DNA of 64,000 nucleotides from Asticcacaulis sp. (GTDB lineage: Bacteria; Pseudomonadota; Alphaproteobacteria; Caulobacterales; Caulobacteraceae), in contig NZ_JAIXSV010000301.1 in the NCBI RefSeq assembly GCF_027484505.1, positions 25,906 to 89,905 on the forward strand. Direction: 5' to 3'. Below are positions 7,813 through 16,446 of the stretch, one piece after another; positions within the stretch are counted from its first letter, which is position 1; the number at the start of each line of letters is the position of its first letter. Both the position numbers and the translations under genes were made by a program. Under the pieces are notes generated by a model. The model was given only the letters and a program-made list of their open reading frames with translations. It made no database searches and was not told the origin of the DNA.

Positions 7813-10290
7813 ATGTATGAGAAGAGTACGGTTCTGGACATGGCAACTGAAGGGCAATCGGTAATCACAGCACGGGTTTCGTCTGAAAACGAACCGCCTG
7901 CCGTGCCGCCCGGTTTCCCGGAAGAAAAGCCTCAGGAAGTGCCGCCCGGTGAGCCAAAGGAAGGGGATGTGACGCCCCCATCCGAAACGCCGCCGCTCGA
8001 TCCGGTGGAAACCCCACCGCTCGATCCACCGGCGGAAGCGCCTCCGATCCAGACACCCCCCGAAATGCCGTCTATGACGGAGAAGGCGCAGGCTCCCAAG
8101 CCTGCGCCGACCCCCGCTCCGAAGCGCCGTTTCCTGCGTCAGATGGAGCTGATCGACCGGGTTGCGGCCTATGATCCGACCGTCGATGAGGCGCTGCTCA
8201 ACCGCGCCTATGTCTATGCCATGCGTATGCACGGAGCGCAGTTGCGCGCTTCCGGCGACCCCTATTTCGCCCACCCGATCGAGGTGGCAGGGATTCTCAC
8301 CGATTACAAGCTGGACTCGGCGGCCATTGTCACGGCGCTGCTGCACGACACCATAGAGGACACGCCCGCCACGCGCGAGGAAATCGCTTCGCTGTTCGGC
8401 GAAGAGATCGCGCAACTGGTCGAAGGTGTCACCAAGCTGACGCGGCTGGAGCTGAAGTCCGAATATACCAAGCAGTCGGAAAACCTGCGCAAATTCATTC
8501 TGGCCATTTCCAAGGACGTGCGTGTGCTGCTGGTGAAGCTGGCCGACCGTCTGCACAATATGCGCACCCTGCAATACGTGCCGGAGCACAAGCGCGAGCG
8601 CATCTCGCGCGAGACGCTGGAGGTCTATGCGCCGCTGGCCCGTCAGATCGGCTGCAACCGCTTTGCCACCGAACTGGAAGATCTGGCCTTCACCTTTATC
8701 AATCCGCGCGGGCGGGCGGCCATTCTGCAAAGACTGGCCGATCTGCGCGATCAGAAGGGCGCGGCGGTCGCCGATATTGCCCGCGATATTCAGGACACAC
8801 TCTCGGTCGCTGGTATCCGGGCGCGGGTGTCGGGGCGGGAAAAATCGCCCTATTCGATCTGGCGCAAGCTGCAACGCAAGTCGATCGGCTTCTCGCAACT
8901 GTCGGATATTGTGGCGTTTCGCGTCATCGTCGATAGCCCGGACGACTGCTACCTGTCGCTGGGCGTGCTGCACCGCAAGTGGCCCTGCGTACAGGACCGC
9001 TTCAAAGACTTTATCTCGACGCCCAAGTCCAATAACTATCAGTCCCTGCACACCACCGTCATTGGTCACAAGGGTGCGCGTATCGAAATGCAGATCCGCA
9101 CCGAGGTGATGGACCGCGTGGCCGAAGAGGGGCTGGCGGCGCACTGGGGCTACAAGAACCAGTCCTACGGCTTTGATGAGGCGGCGGCAACGCAATGGGC
9201 TGAGCGCAACCCCATCGCCAACCTGCGCGCCATTGTGCAGATCGCCGAAAATGGTGGCGATTCCGATGAGTGGGTCGAGCACGCCAAGCTGGAAATGTTC
9301 CTCGATCAGGTCTTCTGCTTCTCACCGAAGGGCCGCCTGATCTCTTTGCCGCGCGGGGCCATGCCGCTCGACTTCGCCTATGCCGTCCATACCGAAGTGG
9401 GTGACAAGGCCATCGGTGCCGTCATTAATGGCGAGCACAAGCCGCTGCGCACGCCCTTGCAGAACGGTGATCAGGTCGAAATCATCACCGGTGTCGAAGC
9501 ACGCGTGAACCCGGACTGGCAGTCGCTGACCATTACCGGCCGGGCGCGCGCCGCCATCCGCCGCAGCATCCGTCAGACCCAGCGCGACGATTTCATCCGT
9601 CTGGGGCGCTCGGCGCTGGAACGCGGGGCGGCGCAGGTCGAAAAGACCCTCACCGACATGTCCTGGCGTCCGGCCTTTGAGCGCTTTCAGGTGCAGAGCG
9701 AGGACGAACTGTTTGAACTGTGTGGCCGCGGCAAGATCGCCCCGGCCAAGGTGCTGGAGGCCCTGTTCCCCGGCCTGAAACTGCCCGCCACCCTGACCAC
9801 CGATTCCTTCAGCCGCATCAAGGATGGCGAAGACGCCACGGCCTTTGTGCGCGGCCATGCCCTGCGGCCGCAGCAGAAGATCGTCTTTTCACGCTGCTGC
9901 ACCCCGGTGCCGGGTGACCGCATCGTTGGCATTGTCGAAGGCGCGGCGGTGCACGTCCATTCCATCGAATGCGAGCAACTGGAAACCTATGAGGGGCAAA
10001 AAGAGGTGTGGATCGACCTGCAATGGACGCTCAACGCCGAAAAGAACACCGTCTCGCCCGCCCGTATCCGCGCCAATATGCGCAACAAGCCGGGCGTTCT
10101 GGGGCAGGTCTGTACCCTGATCGGTGAGGCGAAAGGCAATATCGTCAATATCCGCCTGTCGAACCAACAGGTCGATTTCCTCGATGCGGAATTCGAAGTC
10201 GAGGTGTTGGATGCCCGCCACCTGACCAATATTACGGCGGCGATCCGCACCAATCCCTCGGTCGAGGGGGTCGAGCGGATCAGGGGGTAA
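7813..10290 (+). CDS. Bifunctional (p)ppGpp synthetase/hydrolase (RSH family)
   Basis: This long RelA/SpoT homologue (825 residues) makes and degrades (p)ppGpp. Domains in order are an unusual proline-rich N-terminal extension (about residues 1-105, some 28 prolines), an HD hydrolase domain with YFAHP and LLHDTIEDT, a synthetase domain with RFKDFIS and NYQSLHTTV, TGS (about 500-560), a zinc-finger-like region with SRCCTPVPGD, and a C-terminal ACT domain. The RFKD form of the RXKD motif is that of bifunctional enzymes, not of RelA-only synthetases. ATG 7813 is supported by AAGGAG five bases upstream; ATG 7840 is an alternative that keeps most of the extension. The single-RSH gene name varies (spoT, rsh, relA). 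Confidence 0.95.
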   Translation: MYEKSTVLDMATEGQSVITARVSSENEPPAVPPGFPEEKPQEVPPGEPKEGDVTPPSETPPLDPVETPPLDPPAEAPPIQTPPEMPSMTEKAQAPKPAPTPAPKRRFLRQMELIDRVAAYDPTVDEALLNRAYVYAMRMHGAQLRASGDPYFAHPIEVAGILTDYKLDSAAIVTALLHDTIEDTPATREEIASLFGEEIAQLVEGVTKLTRLELKSEYTKQSENLRKFILAISKDVRVLLVKLADRLHNMRTLQYVPEHKRERISRETLEVYAPLARQIGCNRFATELEDLAFTFINPRGRAAILQRLADLRDQKGAAVADIARDIQDTLSVAGIRARVSGREKSPYSIWRKLQRKSIGFSQLSDIVAFRVIVDSPDDCYLSLGVLHRKWPCVQDRFKDFISTPKSNNYQSLHTTVIGHKGARIEMQIRTEVMDRVAEEGLAAHWGYKNQSYGFDEAAATQWAERNPIANLRAIVQIAENGGDSDEWVEHAKLEMFLDQVFCFSPKGRLISLPRGAMPLDFAYAVHTEVGDKAIGAVINGEHKPLRTPLQNGDQVEIITGVEARVNPDWQSLTITGRARAAIRRSIRQTQRDDFIRLGRSALERGAAQVEKTLTDMSWRPAFERFQVQSEDELFELCGRGKIAPAKVLEALFPGLKLPATLTTDSFSRIKDGEDATAFVRGHALRPQQKIVFSRCCTPVPGDRIVGIVEGAAVHVHSIECEQLETYEGQKEVWIDLQWTLNAEKNTVSPARIRANMRNKPGVLGQVCTLIGEAKGNIVNIRLSNQQVDFLDAEFEVEVLDARHLTNITAAIRTNPSVEGVERIRG

Positions 10291-10296
10291 GCCCGA

Positions 10297-10698
10297 TCAA
10301 GCCGCTGTGATGAGGGTCATGCCTGCGTGATCTGCCGCCGCTACATCAAAGGTCACGGTCTTATCGCATCCGGCGCTCAGGTTCAGCCGGTGGATCAGGG
10401 CATCGGCGAAGTCCGCCTTGCCGGATTTGTAATCGCCCAGCGCCCGATAGAGGTCTGGCTTGTGCTCAAAACGAAGTTGATAGGCACTCAGTAAAATCTC
10501 CAGCGTCTCAATGATGGCGTCGCGCGGAAGCCTGTAGCTGCGCGTCAATACCCATACGATTTCGACACAGGTCACGACCGATATAAACCCCGGCTGATCG
10601 TCGGACAGGCCTTCGATCAGAGCCGAAGCCAGAGCGGCCTGAGCCATGTCGTCCTGCATGATGTAGCGAACAACGACGTTGGTATCGAGCCCGATCAT
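10297..10698 (-). CDS. PIN-domain toxin, VapC-like
   Basis: This 133-residue PIN-domain protein is most likely the RNase toxin of a toxin-antitoxin pair. The first catalytic acidic residue is in MIGLDTNVVVRYI, a conserved glutamate is in VTCVEIVWVL, and the later aspartates are in KADFADALI and TFDVAAADHAG. The start codon overlaps the stop of the upstream antitoxin gene by four bases, the usual antitoxin-first order. VapC proteins cut tRNA or rRNA at specific sites; the target cannot be predicted. The pair sits between rsh and pyrE, a spot that is otherwise core genome, so it is probably an acquired insertion. Confidence 0.88.
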   Translation of the reverse strand: MIGLDTNVVVRYIMQDDMAQAALASALIEGLSDDQPGFISVVTCVEIVWVLTRSYRLPRDAIIETLEILLSAYQLRFEHKPDLYRALGDYKSGKADFADALIHRLNLSAGCDKTVTFDVAAADHAGMTLITAA

Positions 10699-10934
10699 TC
10701 GCCGGATGCCGCCTGCGCGATGGCCTCATTCATCTCTTCAATACTGACGGGACGAGATGGTTTACCAAAGCGACCCTTGAGTTCCGTCATCGAGCGCGTG
10801 GCGGCGCATAGCAGAAACTTGCCGGGTTCGACCTCGACAAATTCCACCCGGTCGCCCTGACTGACCGACATGGCCTTGCGCACCTCAGCGGGAATGGTGA
10901 TCTGACCTTTGGTGGTAAGCGTTGCGGTACTCAT
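10695..10934 (-). CDS. AbrB/MazE-fold antitoxin, VapB-like
   Basis: This 79-residue DNA-binding antitoxin is paired with the PIN toxin downstream. Its N-terminal half is a SpoVT-AbrB swapped-hairpin domain (TLTTKGQITIPAEVRKAM, then GDRVEFVEV), and the C-terminal half is a flexible helical tail that would wrap the toxin. A palindrome just upstream of the gene is a good candidate operator for the autoregulation seen in this family. The start ATG at 10934 is followed by a family-like N terminus. Confidence 0.88.
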   Translation of the reverse strand: MSTATLTTKGQITIPAEVRKAMSVSQGDRVEFVEVEPGKFLLCAATRSMTELKGRFGKPSRPVSIEEMNEAIAQAASGE

Positions 10935-10951
10935 TTTTTTGGCCTCCAGTG

Positions 10952-10969
10952 CCTTACTTTAGTGTAAGG
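10952..10969. promoter_or_regulatory. Candidate operator of the VapBC-like pair
   Basis: Inverted repeat ccttac-tttagt-gtaagg, 18 bases before the antitoxin start codon. Its position fits autorepression by the AbrB-fold antitoxin; this is inference from position and symmetry. Confidence 0.5.
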
Positions 10970-11079
10970 GAGCAGAGTAAGCAAATCACGAAAGTGTACG
11001 GATGCGGCTGAAATACTTATTGGGTCAGACGGCGATTTGGCCTATGTAGCGGCAAAACACATACTGCCGGGACCCTCCC

Positions 11080-11670
11080 ATGACCTCTGAAGACGTGATC
11101 AATGAATTCCGTGACGCCAATGCCCTGAGAGAGGGGCATTTCGTGTTATCGAGCGGGCTGCATTCGCCGCTGTTCCTGCAAAAAAACCTCGTCTTCATGA
11201 ATGCGGACCGCTGCGAGCGCCTGTGCAAGGCGCTGGCCGAAAAGATCGTGGCGCAGGCCGGTAGCGTCGATGTGGCGATTTCGCCTGCCGTGGGCGGCAT
11301 CATCCCCGGCTATGAGACGGCGCGTCACCTGAAGGTCCCGTCCATGTACGTCGAGCGTGTCGAGGGTGAGTTCAAGCTGCGCCGCGGCTTCCACATCGAA
11401 CCCGGCGCCAAGGTGGTCATGGTCGAAGACATCGTGACCACCGGCCTCTCGTCGCGCGAATGTATCGCCGCCATTCAGGCGCTGGGCGGTGAAGTCGTCG
11501 CGGCGGCCTGTATCGTTGACCGGTCGGGCGGGAAGGCTGATGTGGGCGTGCCGCTGATCTCGCTGGCCAGCCTCGAAGTGCCCGCCTATCCCGCCGACGC
11601 CCTGCCGCCGGAACTGGCCGCCATTCCGGTACAGGACCCCGGCAGCCGCCGTCTGTCGCAAAAGGCCTGA
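11080..11670 (+). CDS. pyrE: Orotate phosphoribosyltransferase
   Basis: PyrE joins orotate with PRPP to make orotidine monophosphate in pyrimidine synthesis. The 196-residue protein is of normal length for the alphaproteobacterial type. It has the substrate loop [12 protein letters not shown], the [12 protein letters not shown] segment, and the PRPP-binding motif [16 protein letters not shown] (about residues 110-125). pdxJ follows after four bases, so this is probably the first gene of a long transcript reaching at least lepB. Confidence 0.95.
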   Translation: MTSEDVINEFRDANALREGHFVLSSGLHSPLFLQKNLVFMNADRCERLCKALAEKIVAQAGSVDVAISPAVGGIIPGYETARHLKVPSMYVERVEGEFKLRRGFHIEPGAKVVMVEDIVTTGLSSRECIAAIQALGGEVVAAACIVDRSGGKADVGVPLISLASLEVPAYPADALPPELAAIPVQDPGSRRLSQKA

Positions 11671-11674
11671 TGCC

Positions 11675-12424
11675 ATGAACCGCATCCGTCTGGGGATCAA
11701 TATCGACCACATCGCCACGGTGCGCAATGCGCGCGGCGGCCATGCGCCTGATCCGGCGCGCGGCGCGCGGCAGGTGCTGGAGGCTGGGGTCGATGGCATC
11801 ACGGCGCACCTGCGCGAAGATCGCCGCCACGTGCTCGATAAGGATGTCTGGGCGCTGAAAGCCGTCTGCGATGAGTTTCGCAAGCCGCTGAATTTCGAGA
11901 TGGCGGTGACCGATGAGATGATCGGCATTGCGCTCGATCTCAAGCCGCACGCCTGCTGTCTGGTGCCCGAACGGCGTCAGGAACGGACCACCGAAGGCGG
12001 TCTGGATGTGGCGGATAATATAGACGTCGTGGGGCCCGCGGTCGCGCGGCTCAATGCGGCGGGTATCCGTACCTCGCTGTTTATTGCCACCGACCCGCTT
12101 CAGGTATCGGCAGCGTCGAATATCGGCGCGCCCGTCGTCGAATTCCACACAGGCGCGCTGTGCGACGCCTGGCGCGAAGGCGAACGCTCCATCGTCGAAT
12201 CCGAGATGAAGAAGCTCGAATGGGCGGCGCACATGGCGGCTGAGGTCGGCATCGAGGTCCATGCGGGCCACGGCATCGACTACGACACCGTGACCTTTAT
12301 TTCGCGCGTGCCGCAGATCAAAGAGCTGAATATCGGCCACTTCCTGATCGGTGAGGCCATCTTTGTGGGGCTTGAGGCTTCGGTCAGCCGCATGCGGCAC
12401 CTGATGGACGCCGCGCGCCTATGA
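11675..12424 (+). CDS. pdxJ: Pyridoxine 5'-phosphate synthase
   Basis: PdxJ closes the pyridine ring of vitamin B6, condensing 1-deoxyxylulose 5-phosphate with 3-amino-2-oxopropyl phosphate. The 249-residue TIM-barrel protein begins with RLGINIDHIATVRNARG, contains HLREDRRHV and the VPERRQERTTEGG loop, and ends with AGHGIDYDTV and LNIGHFLIGEA, all family signatures. Its stop overlaps the acpS start (ATGA). The adjacency pdxJ-acpS is conserved across proteobacteria. Confidence 0.96.
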   Translation: MNRIRLGINIDHIATVRNARGGHAPDPARGARQVLEAGVDGITAHLREDRRHVLDKDVWALKAVCDEFRKPLNFEMAVTDEMIGIALDLKPHACCLVPERRQERTTEGGLDVADNIDVVGPAVARLNAAGIRTSLFIATDPLQVSAASNIGAPVVEFHTGALCDAWREGERSIVESEMKKLEWAAHMAAEVGIEVHAGHGIDYDTVTFISRVPQIKELNIGHFLIGEAIFVGLEASVSRMRHLMDAARL

Positions 12425-12816
12425 TAATTGGCGTGGGCATTGACCTGACCGATGCGCGGCGCATCCGGCAATCGGTCGAACGCTTTGGTCAGAAGTTCCT
12501 TGATCGCGTGTTCACGCCCGCCGAGCAGGCCTATGCGCTATCGAAAACGCCGGTGCATCCGACTTTGGCCAAGCGTTTCGCCGCCAAGGAGGCGGTGATG
12601 AAGGCGCTGGGCAGCGGGTTGCGCGGCTTTCATTTCACCGACATAGAGGTGCGCAATGATGCACTGGGCAAGCCTGAGGTGGCGCTTAAAAACGGCGCGC
12701 TTGACCGGCTTCAGGCGCTGCTGCCGCAGGGCAGCATAGCGCGCATCCACCTCAGCCTGACCGATGAGGGCGATCTGGCCGGGGCCTATGTGATCATCGA
12801 GGCGCTCCCTGAATAA
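12421..12816 (+). CDS. acpS: Holo-[acyl-carrier-protein] synthase
   Basis: AcpS transfers phosphopantetheine from CoA to acyl carrier protein, activating fatty acid synthesis. The 131-residue protein has GVGIDLTDARRI with the metal-binding aspartate, RVFTPAEQAY, and KRFAAKEAVMKALG with the second metal-binding glutamate. Translation starts inside the end of pdxJ. A hairpin lies between this gene and lepB and may divide the transcript. Confidence 0.95.
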   Translation: MIIGVGIDLTDARRIRQSVERFGQKFLDRVFTPAEQAYALSKTPVHPTLAKRFAAKEAVMKALGSGLRGFHFTDIEVRNDALGKPEVALKNGALDRLQALLPQGSIARIHLSLTDEGDLAGAYVIIEALPE

Positions 12817-12824
12817 AATGTAAC

Positions 12825-12855
12825 GTCTATTTTTGGCCGGAATCTAAAAATAGAC
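12825..12855. promoter_or_regulatory. Perfect 10-bp hairpin between acpS and lepB
   Basis: gtctattttt (12825-12834) pairs with aaaaatagac (12846-12855) around an 11-base loop. It is AT-rich and lacks a following T-run, so an operator or RNA processing site is as likely as a terminator. Confidence 0.45.
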
Positions 12856-12909
12856 AGGTCGAAGGAATGCGCTTAAAACGTAAGGCGCTAGAGAATATGG
12901 GGCTGAGTA

Positions 12910-13728
12910 ATGAGCGCTGAAGACAAGGTCGTTGAAGACGCGGTGACCGAAAATGCGACCGTGGAAAACGACGAAAAGTCGGCGATCAAGGACGAATGGT
13001 CCGATATCATCAAAACCGTGGCGATCGCCCTGATCATCACGCTGGTCTTCCGCACGCTGTTTTTCCAGCCCTTCACTATCCCGTCGGCCTCGATGGAGCC
13101 CAACCTCTATGAGGGCGACTACATTGTGGTGCGCAAGTGGGACTATGGCTATTCCAAGCATTCCATCCAGTTTTCGCCGCCGGTGATTTCGGGCCGTATT
13201 TTCGAAAAGCAGGCCAAACGCGGTGACATCGTGGTGTTCAAGCTGCCCAGCAACACCAAGGTCGATTACATCAAGCGCGTCATCGGCCTGCCCGGCGACC
13301 GCGTTCAGGTGAAGAACGGTCAGGTCTTTATCAACGAACAGCCGGTGACCACGATCGACAAGGGGCCGATTTCCGCCGGCATTACCTATGCGACGCAGGG
13401 TGCGGACATTCAGGAAGAGCAGTTGCCAGATGGTGCGGATCACCTGACTCAAAATCTCGAAGACAATAAGCCCGAAGCCGACGACACGCAGGAATTCACC
13501 GTCCCCGAAGGTCAGTATTTCGTGATGGGCGATAACCGCGACAACTCGCTCGACAGCCGTTTCTCGCCGGCCGATCCGTTCCAGCCGGGTGTCGGCTTCG
13601 TGCCCGCCGAAAACCTTGAGGGCAAGGCGGTTATGGTGCTGATCTCGTGGAACAAGGGGGCCTCGCTGTTCAAGCCGTGGACCTGGCTCGACCTGCGCTG
13701 GGACCGTTTCTTCAAGTCCCTGAAATAA
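12910..13728 (+). CDS. lepB: Signal peptidase I
   Basis: LepB is the inner-membrane serine protease that removes signal peptides from exported proteins. The 272-residue protein has a charged cytoplasmic N terminus, one transmembrane helix (about residues 35-52), the nucleophile in PSASMEPNL (S61), the general base in YIKRVIGLPGD (K122), and the later box FVMGDNRDNSLDSR. The first 30 residues are acidic and low in complexity. The stop codon overlaps the rnc start by one base (TAATG), so both are translated from one message. The lepB-rnc-era order is conserved. Confidence 0.96.
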   Translation: MSAEDKVVEDAVTENATVENDEKSAIKDEWSDIIKTVAIALIITLVFRTLFFQPFTIPSASMEPNLYEGDYIVVRKWDYGYSKHSIQFSPPVISGRIFEKQAKRGDIVVFKLPSNTKVDYIKRVIGLPGDRVQVKNGQVFINEQPVTTIDKGPISAGITYATQGADIQEEQLPDGADHLTQNLEDNKPEADDTQEFTVPEGQYFVMGDNRDNSLDSRFSPADPFQPGVGFVPAENLEGKAVMVLISWNKGASLFKPWTWLDLRWDRFFKSLK

Positions 13729-14456
13729 TGACACGTATGCAAAGGGATGCCTCCGGCCACCGGCAAAAGGTGCTGGATGAACTGGAGGCGAAGCTCGGAT
13801 ACCGCTTTTCGGACCGACAATTGCTCGACAGCGCGCTTACCCACGCCAGTGTCAGCGACGGCCGCCCCAAAAAGACCGTCTCCGGCGACAATGAGCGGCT
13901 GGAGTTTCTCGGGGATCGCGTGCTGGGTCTGCTGGTGGCCGAAGCCCTGATGCAGGCCTTTCCGCAGGCCGCCGAAGGCGAGATGTCGCAGCGCCTGCAC
14001 GGGCTGGTCAGTCGCGAAACCTGCGCGGCAGTGGCCATGTCGCTGGGCGTCGGGGCGGCCATGCGTCTGGCACCCGGTGAAACCAAAAGCGGCGGGCGTT
14101 CCAACCTGACCATACTCGGTGATGCCTGTGAGGCCCTGATCGCGGCGGTCTATATTGACGGTGGTTTTGAGACGGCGCGGCGCATATTCGCGCCCCTGTG
14201 GCAGCCGCATATCCGCGCCAGCCACTCCCGTTCGCACCTGAATCCCAAGTCGCACCTTCAGGAATGGGCAGCGCAGAAAAAGCTCCCTTCACCGAAATAT
14301 GAGATAGTGGAACGCAGCGGGCCTGATCATGCCCCTATCTTTAAAGTCGCGCTCACGCTAGAAGGCTATGATCCCGTCGTCGCCAGCGGCAAGTCTCGTC
14401 AGGAGGCCGAAAAGGCGGCGGCCCTCAGCTTTATCGAACACGCAGGTCTTAATTGA
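13728..14456 (+). CDS. rnc: Ribonuclease III
   Basis: RNase III cuts double-stranded RNA, processing rRNA precursors and regulating mRNAs. From ATG 13728 it is 242 residues. The nuclease domain carries the signature ERLEFLGDRVLG (about residues 50-61), a second acidic site in TILGDACEALIAAVYIDGG, and a C-terminal double-stranded RNA-binding domain starting near NPKSHLQEWAAQ and ending KSRQEAEKAAALSFIE. ATG 13737 is a possible alternative start. The gene overlaps lepB by one base and era by four. Confidence 0.95.
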   Translation: MTRMQRDASGHRQKVLDELEAKLGYRFSDRQLLDSALTHASVSDGRPKKTVSGDNERLEFLGDRVLGLLVAEALMQAFPQAAEGEMSQRLHGLVSRETCAAVAMSLGVGAAMRLAPGETKSGGRSNLTILGDACEALIAAVYIDGGFETARRIFAPLWQPHIRASHSRSHLNPKSHLQEWAAQKKLPSPKYEIVERSGPDHAPIFKVALTLEGYDPVVASGKSRQEAEKAAALSFIEHAGLN

Positions 14457-15424
14457 CGATTACCTCTTCTTCTCCCGCGACGACGCGCGCGGGTTTCGCC
14501 GCCATCATCGGCGCGCCCAATGCGGGCAAATCCACCCTTGTCAACGCTCTGGTCGGCTCCAAAGTCTCCATCGTCACCCAAAAAGTGCAGACGACGCGCT
14601 TTCCGGTGCGCGGTATCGCCATTCACGGTGAAGCGCAGATCGTGCTGGTCGATACGCCGGGCATCTTTAAGCCGCGCCGCCGTCTGGACCGTGCCATGGT
14701 CAGATCGGCCTGGGGTGGGGCCGAAGACGCCGACATCGTGGTCATGCTGATCGACGCTCCGGCGCATCTGGCCGTGCATTTCCCGGCCCCCGACACCAAG
14801 CCGACCGGTGCCGACAAGCTGGCGGTCGAAGACGCCGAGACCATCATTGCGGGGCTGAAAGCCAATAACCGCCGCGCCATTCTGGTGCTGAACAAGATCG
14901 ACCTTCTGCGCCGCGACAACCTGCTGGCCCTGGCCGACAGCCTGTTCAAGGAGGGCGTTTTCGATCAGGTCTTCATGATTTCGGCCGAAAAGGGCAATGG
15001 CATTGCCGACCTTATGGAGGCTCTGGCCGACAAAATGCCGGCGGGACCGTGGCTGTATCCGGAAGATCAGGCCGCCGATGCGCCGGTGCGTATTCTGGCC
15101 GCCGAAATCACCCGCGAAAAGCTGTTCCTGCGCGTGCATGAGGAACTGCCCTATGCCTGCGCCGTCGTGACGACCGACTTCAAGGACACGCCAGACGGTG
15201 CCGCGCGCATCGAACAGACCATCTTTGTCGAACGCGACGGTCAGCGCGCCATCGTGCTGGGCAAGAACGGCCAGACCCTGAAATGGATCGGTCAGCGCGC
15301 CCGTCAGGAACTGATGGATATTCTCGACCGCAAGGTGCATCTGTTCCTGCACGTTCAGGTCAATGAACGCTGGAGCGACGACCGGGCGCTATATGCGCAG
15401 TTCGGTCTGGAGTTCGGGGAGTAA
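14453..15424 (+). CDS. era: GTPase Era
   Basis: Era is an essential GTPase that binds 16S rRNA near its 3' end and checks 30S subunit maturation. The 323-residue protein has G1 GAPNAGKST (from residue 20), G3 DTPG, G4 NKID, G5 SAEKG, and a C-terminal KH domain with GKNGQTLKWIGQRARQEL. Between G3 and G4 it has an extra stretch of about 20 residues (APAHLAVHFPAPDTKPTGAD) absent from the E. coli protein. The start is a TTG that overlaps the rnc stop, consistent with coupled translation. Confidence 0.95.
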   Translation: MTITSSSPATTRAGFAAIIGAPNAGKSTLVNALVGSKVSIVTQKVQTTRFPVRGIAIHGEAQIVLVDTPGIFKPRRRLDRAMVRSAWGGAEDADIVVMLIDAPAHLAVHFPAPDTKPTGADKLAVEDAETIIAGLKANNRRAILVLNKIDLLRRDNLLALADSLFKEGVFDQVFMISAEKGNGIADLMEALADKMPAGPWLYPEDQAADAPVRILAAEITREKLFLRVHEELPYACAVVTTDFKDTPDGAARIEQTIFVERDGQRAIVLGKNGQTLKWIGQRARQELMDILDRKVHLFLHVQVNERWSDDRALYAQFGLEFGE

Positions 15425-15460
15425 TTTCACGTGAGGCTGGTCGGCAGACGCTCCGCCTTT

Positions 15461-15617
15461 CTCCTCCCTTGCGAGCCCATAGGCGAAGCGGGGGAGGTGG
15501 CACGCCGGAGTTCTAGCGAAGGCGTGTCGGAGGGGGCTTTACATTACCGTCCGGCCCCCTCCGTCTCGCCGCGCTTCGCGGGCTCGCCACCTCCCCCGCT
15601 GGCGCAGGGGAGGAGGA
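15461..15617. repeat. Long imperfect palindromic element between era and recO
   Basis: This 157-base GC-rich element folds into one long hairpin. Its outer arms are ctcctccc and ggggaggag. A perfect 15-bp pair follows, agcgggggaggtggc (15487-15501) with gccacctcccccgct (15586-15600). A small side hairpin (cacgcc/ggcgtg) sits inside, and the top stem is ggagggggc (15529-15537) with gccccctcc (15554-15562). It resembles dispersed intergenic repeats common in Caulobacteraceae-like genomes (family membership inferred). Its last bases, ggaggagg, form the Shine-Dalgarno sequence of recO. Confidence 0.75.
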
Positions 15618-15618
15618 T

Positions 15619-16338
15619 TTGACTTTCGAAGACGATGCCTTTGTCTTAAGTGCCCGGCCGCACGGGGAAACCGGTGCGGTGGTGCATTTTCTGACTCTGG
15701 AACACGGTCATATCGCCGCCCATGTGCCTGGTGGGGCGTCACGTCGCCTTAAGCCCTATCTGCAACCGGCCAGCCGCGTACGCCTGTCCTATCGGGCGCG
15801 CACCGCCGACCATCTGGGCTCAGCCACCCTTGAGCCGGAAGGCGACGCCACGGCTGAATTTTTCGACGATCCTATGGCCCTGATCGGCGTGCAGTGTGCC
15901 TGCGTTATGACGCGCGCCGTCCTGCCCGAACGCGAGGCCTATCCGGGGGCCTTTTATGCCTTTGAAACGTTGATTAATGCCTTTGGCCTGCCCGGTGTCT
16001 GGCCCTATGTCTATGTGCGCTTCGAGATGGGCCTGCTGGAGGCTGTGGGGTTCGGTCTCGACCTGTCGGCCTGCGCCGTGAGCGGCAGCCGCGACGATCT
16101 GGTCTATGTCTCGCCGCGTTCGGCCCGTGCCGTCAGCCGCCGCGAAGGCGAGCCCTATAAGGATAAGCTGCTGCCTTTGCCGGGCTTTTTGCTGTCGTCA
16201 CAAGGCGGCGTCCAGGCGGACGATCTGCGCCGGGGGCTGGACCTGACCGGCTATTTTCTGGAGCGGCATATCTTTCATCCGCTCAATCAACCCTTGCCCG
16301 AAATCCGCACGCGCCTTATCGACAGTGTACGGGATTAG
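15619..16338 (+). CDS. recO: DNA repair protein RecO
   Basis: RecO helps load RecA onto SSB-coated single-stranded DNA in the RecFOR pathway. The 239-residue protein has an N-terminal OB fold (DDAFVLSARPHGETGAVVHFLT and the following LEHGHIAAHVPGG) and a helical C-terminal domain. The zinc-finger cysteines of some RecO proteins are not present as a CxxC pair. Start codon TTG 15619 has AGGAGG immediately upstream, supplied by the palindromic element, and no closer ATG fits. In relatives recO follows era as here. Confidence 0.9.
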   Translation: MTFEDDAFVLSARPHGETGAVVHFLTLEHGHIAAHVPGGASRRLKPYLQPASRVRLSYRARTADHLGSATLEPEGDATAEFFDDPMALIGVQCACVMTRAVLPEREAYPGAFYAFETLINAFGLPGVWPYVYVRFEMGLLEAVGFGLDLSACAVSGSRDDLVYVSPRSARAVSRREGEPYKDKLLPLPGFLLSSQGGVQADDLRRGLDLTGYFLERHIFHPLNQPLPEIRTRLIDSVRD

Positions 16339-16446
16339 TGATTCCGTTTTTAAAATGCACGCGAAAACATCGTTCTCCATGCTTTGGTAACGTGTTTTCA
16401 CTAAGTTAGGCCGATGGGCTCGATTCGGGCGGGTAGTTTGACGGGT

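Noticed and set aside
7571..7864. 97-codon frame between rpoZ and rsh
   Set aside because: Runs through both hairpins and into rsh in another frame; no ribosome-binding site or family match.
7768..9282. 504-codon open frame on the minus strand
   Set aside because: Antisense to the 5' half of rsh, without recognisable domain or start signal.
15431..15622. 63-codon frame between era and recO
   Set aside because: Lies entirely in the palindromic repeat and has repeat-driven composition.
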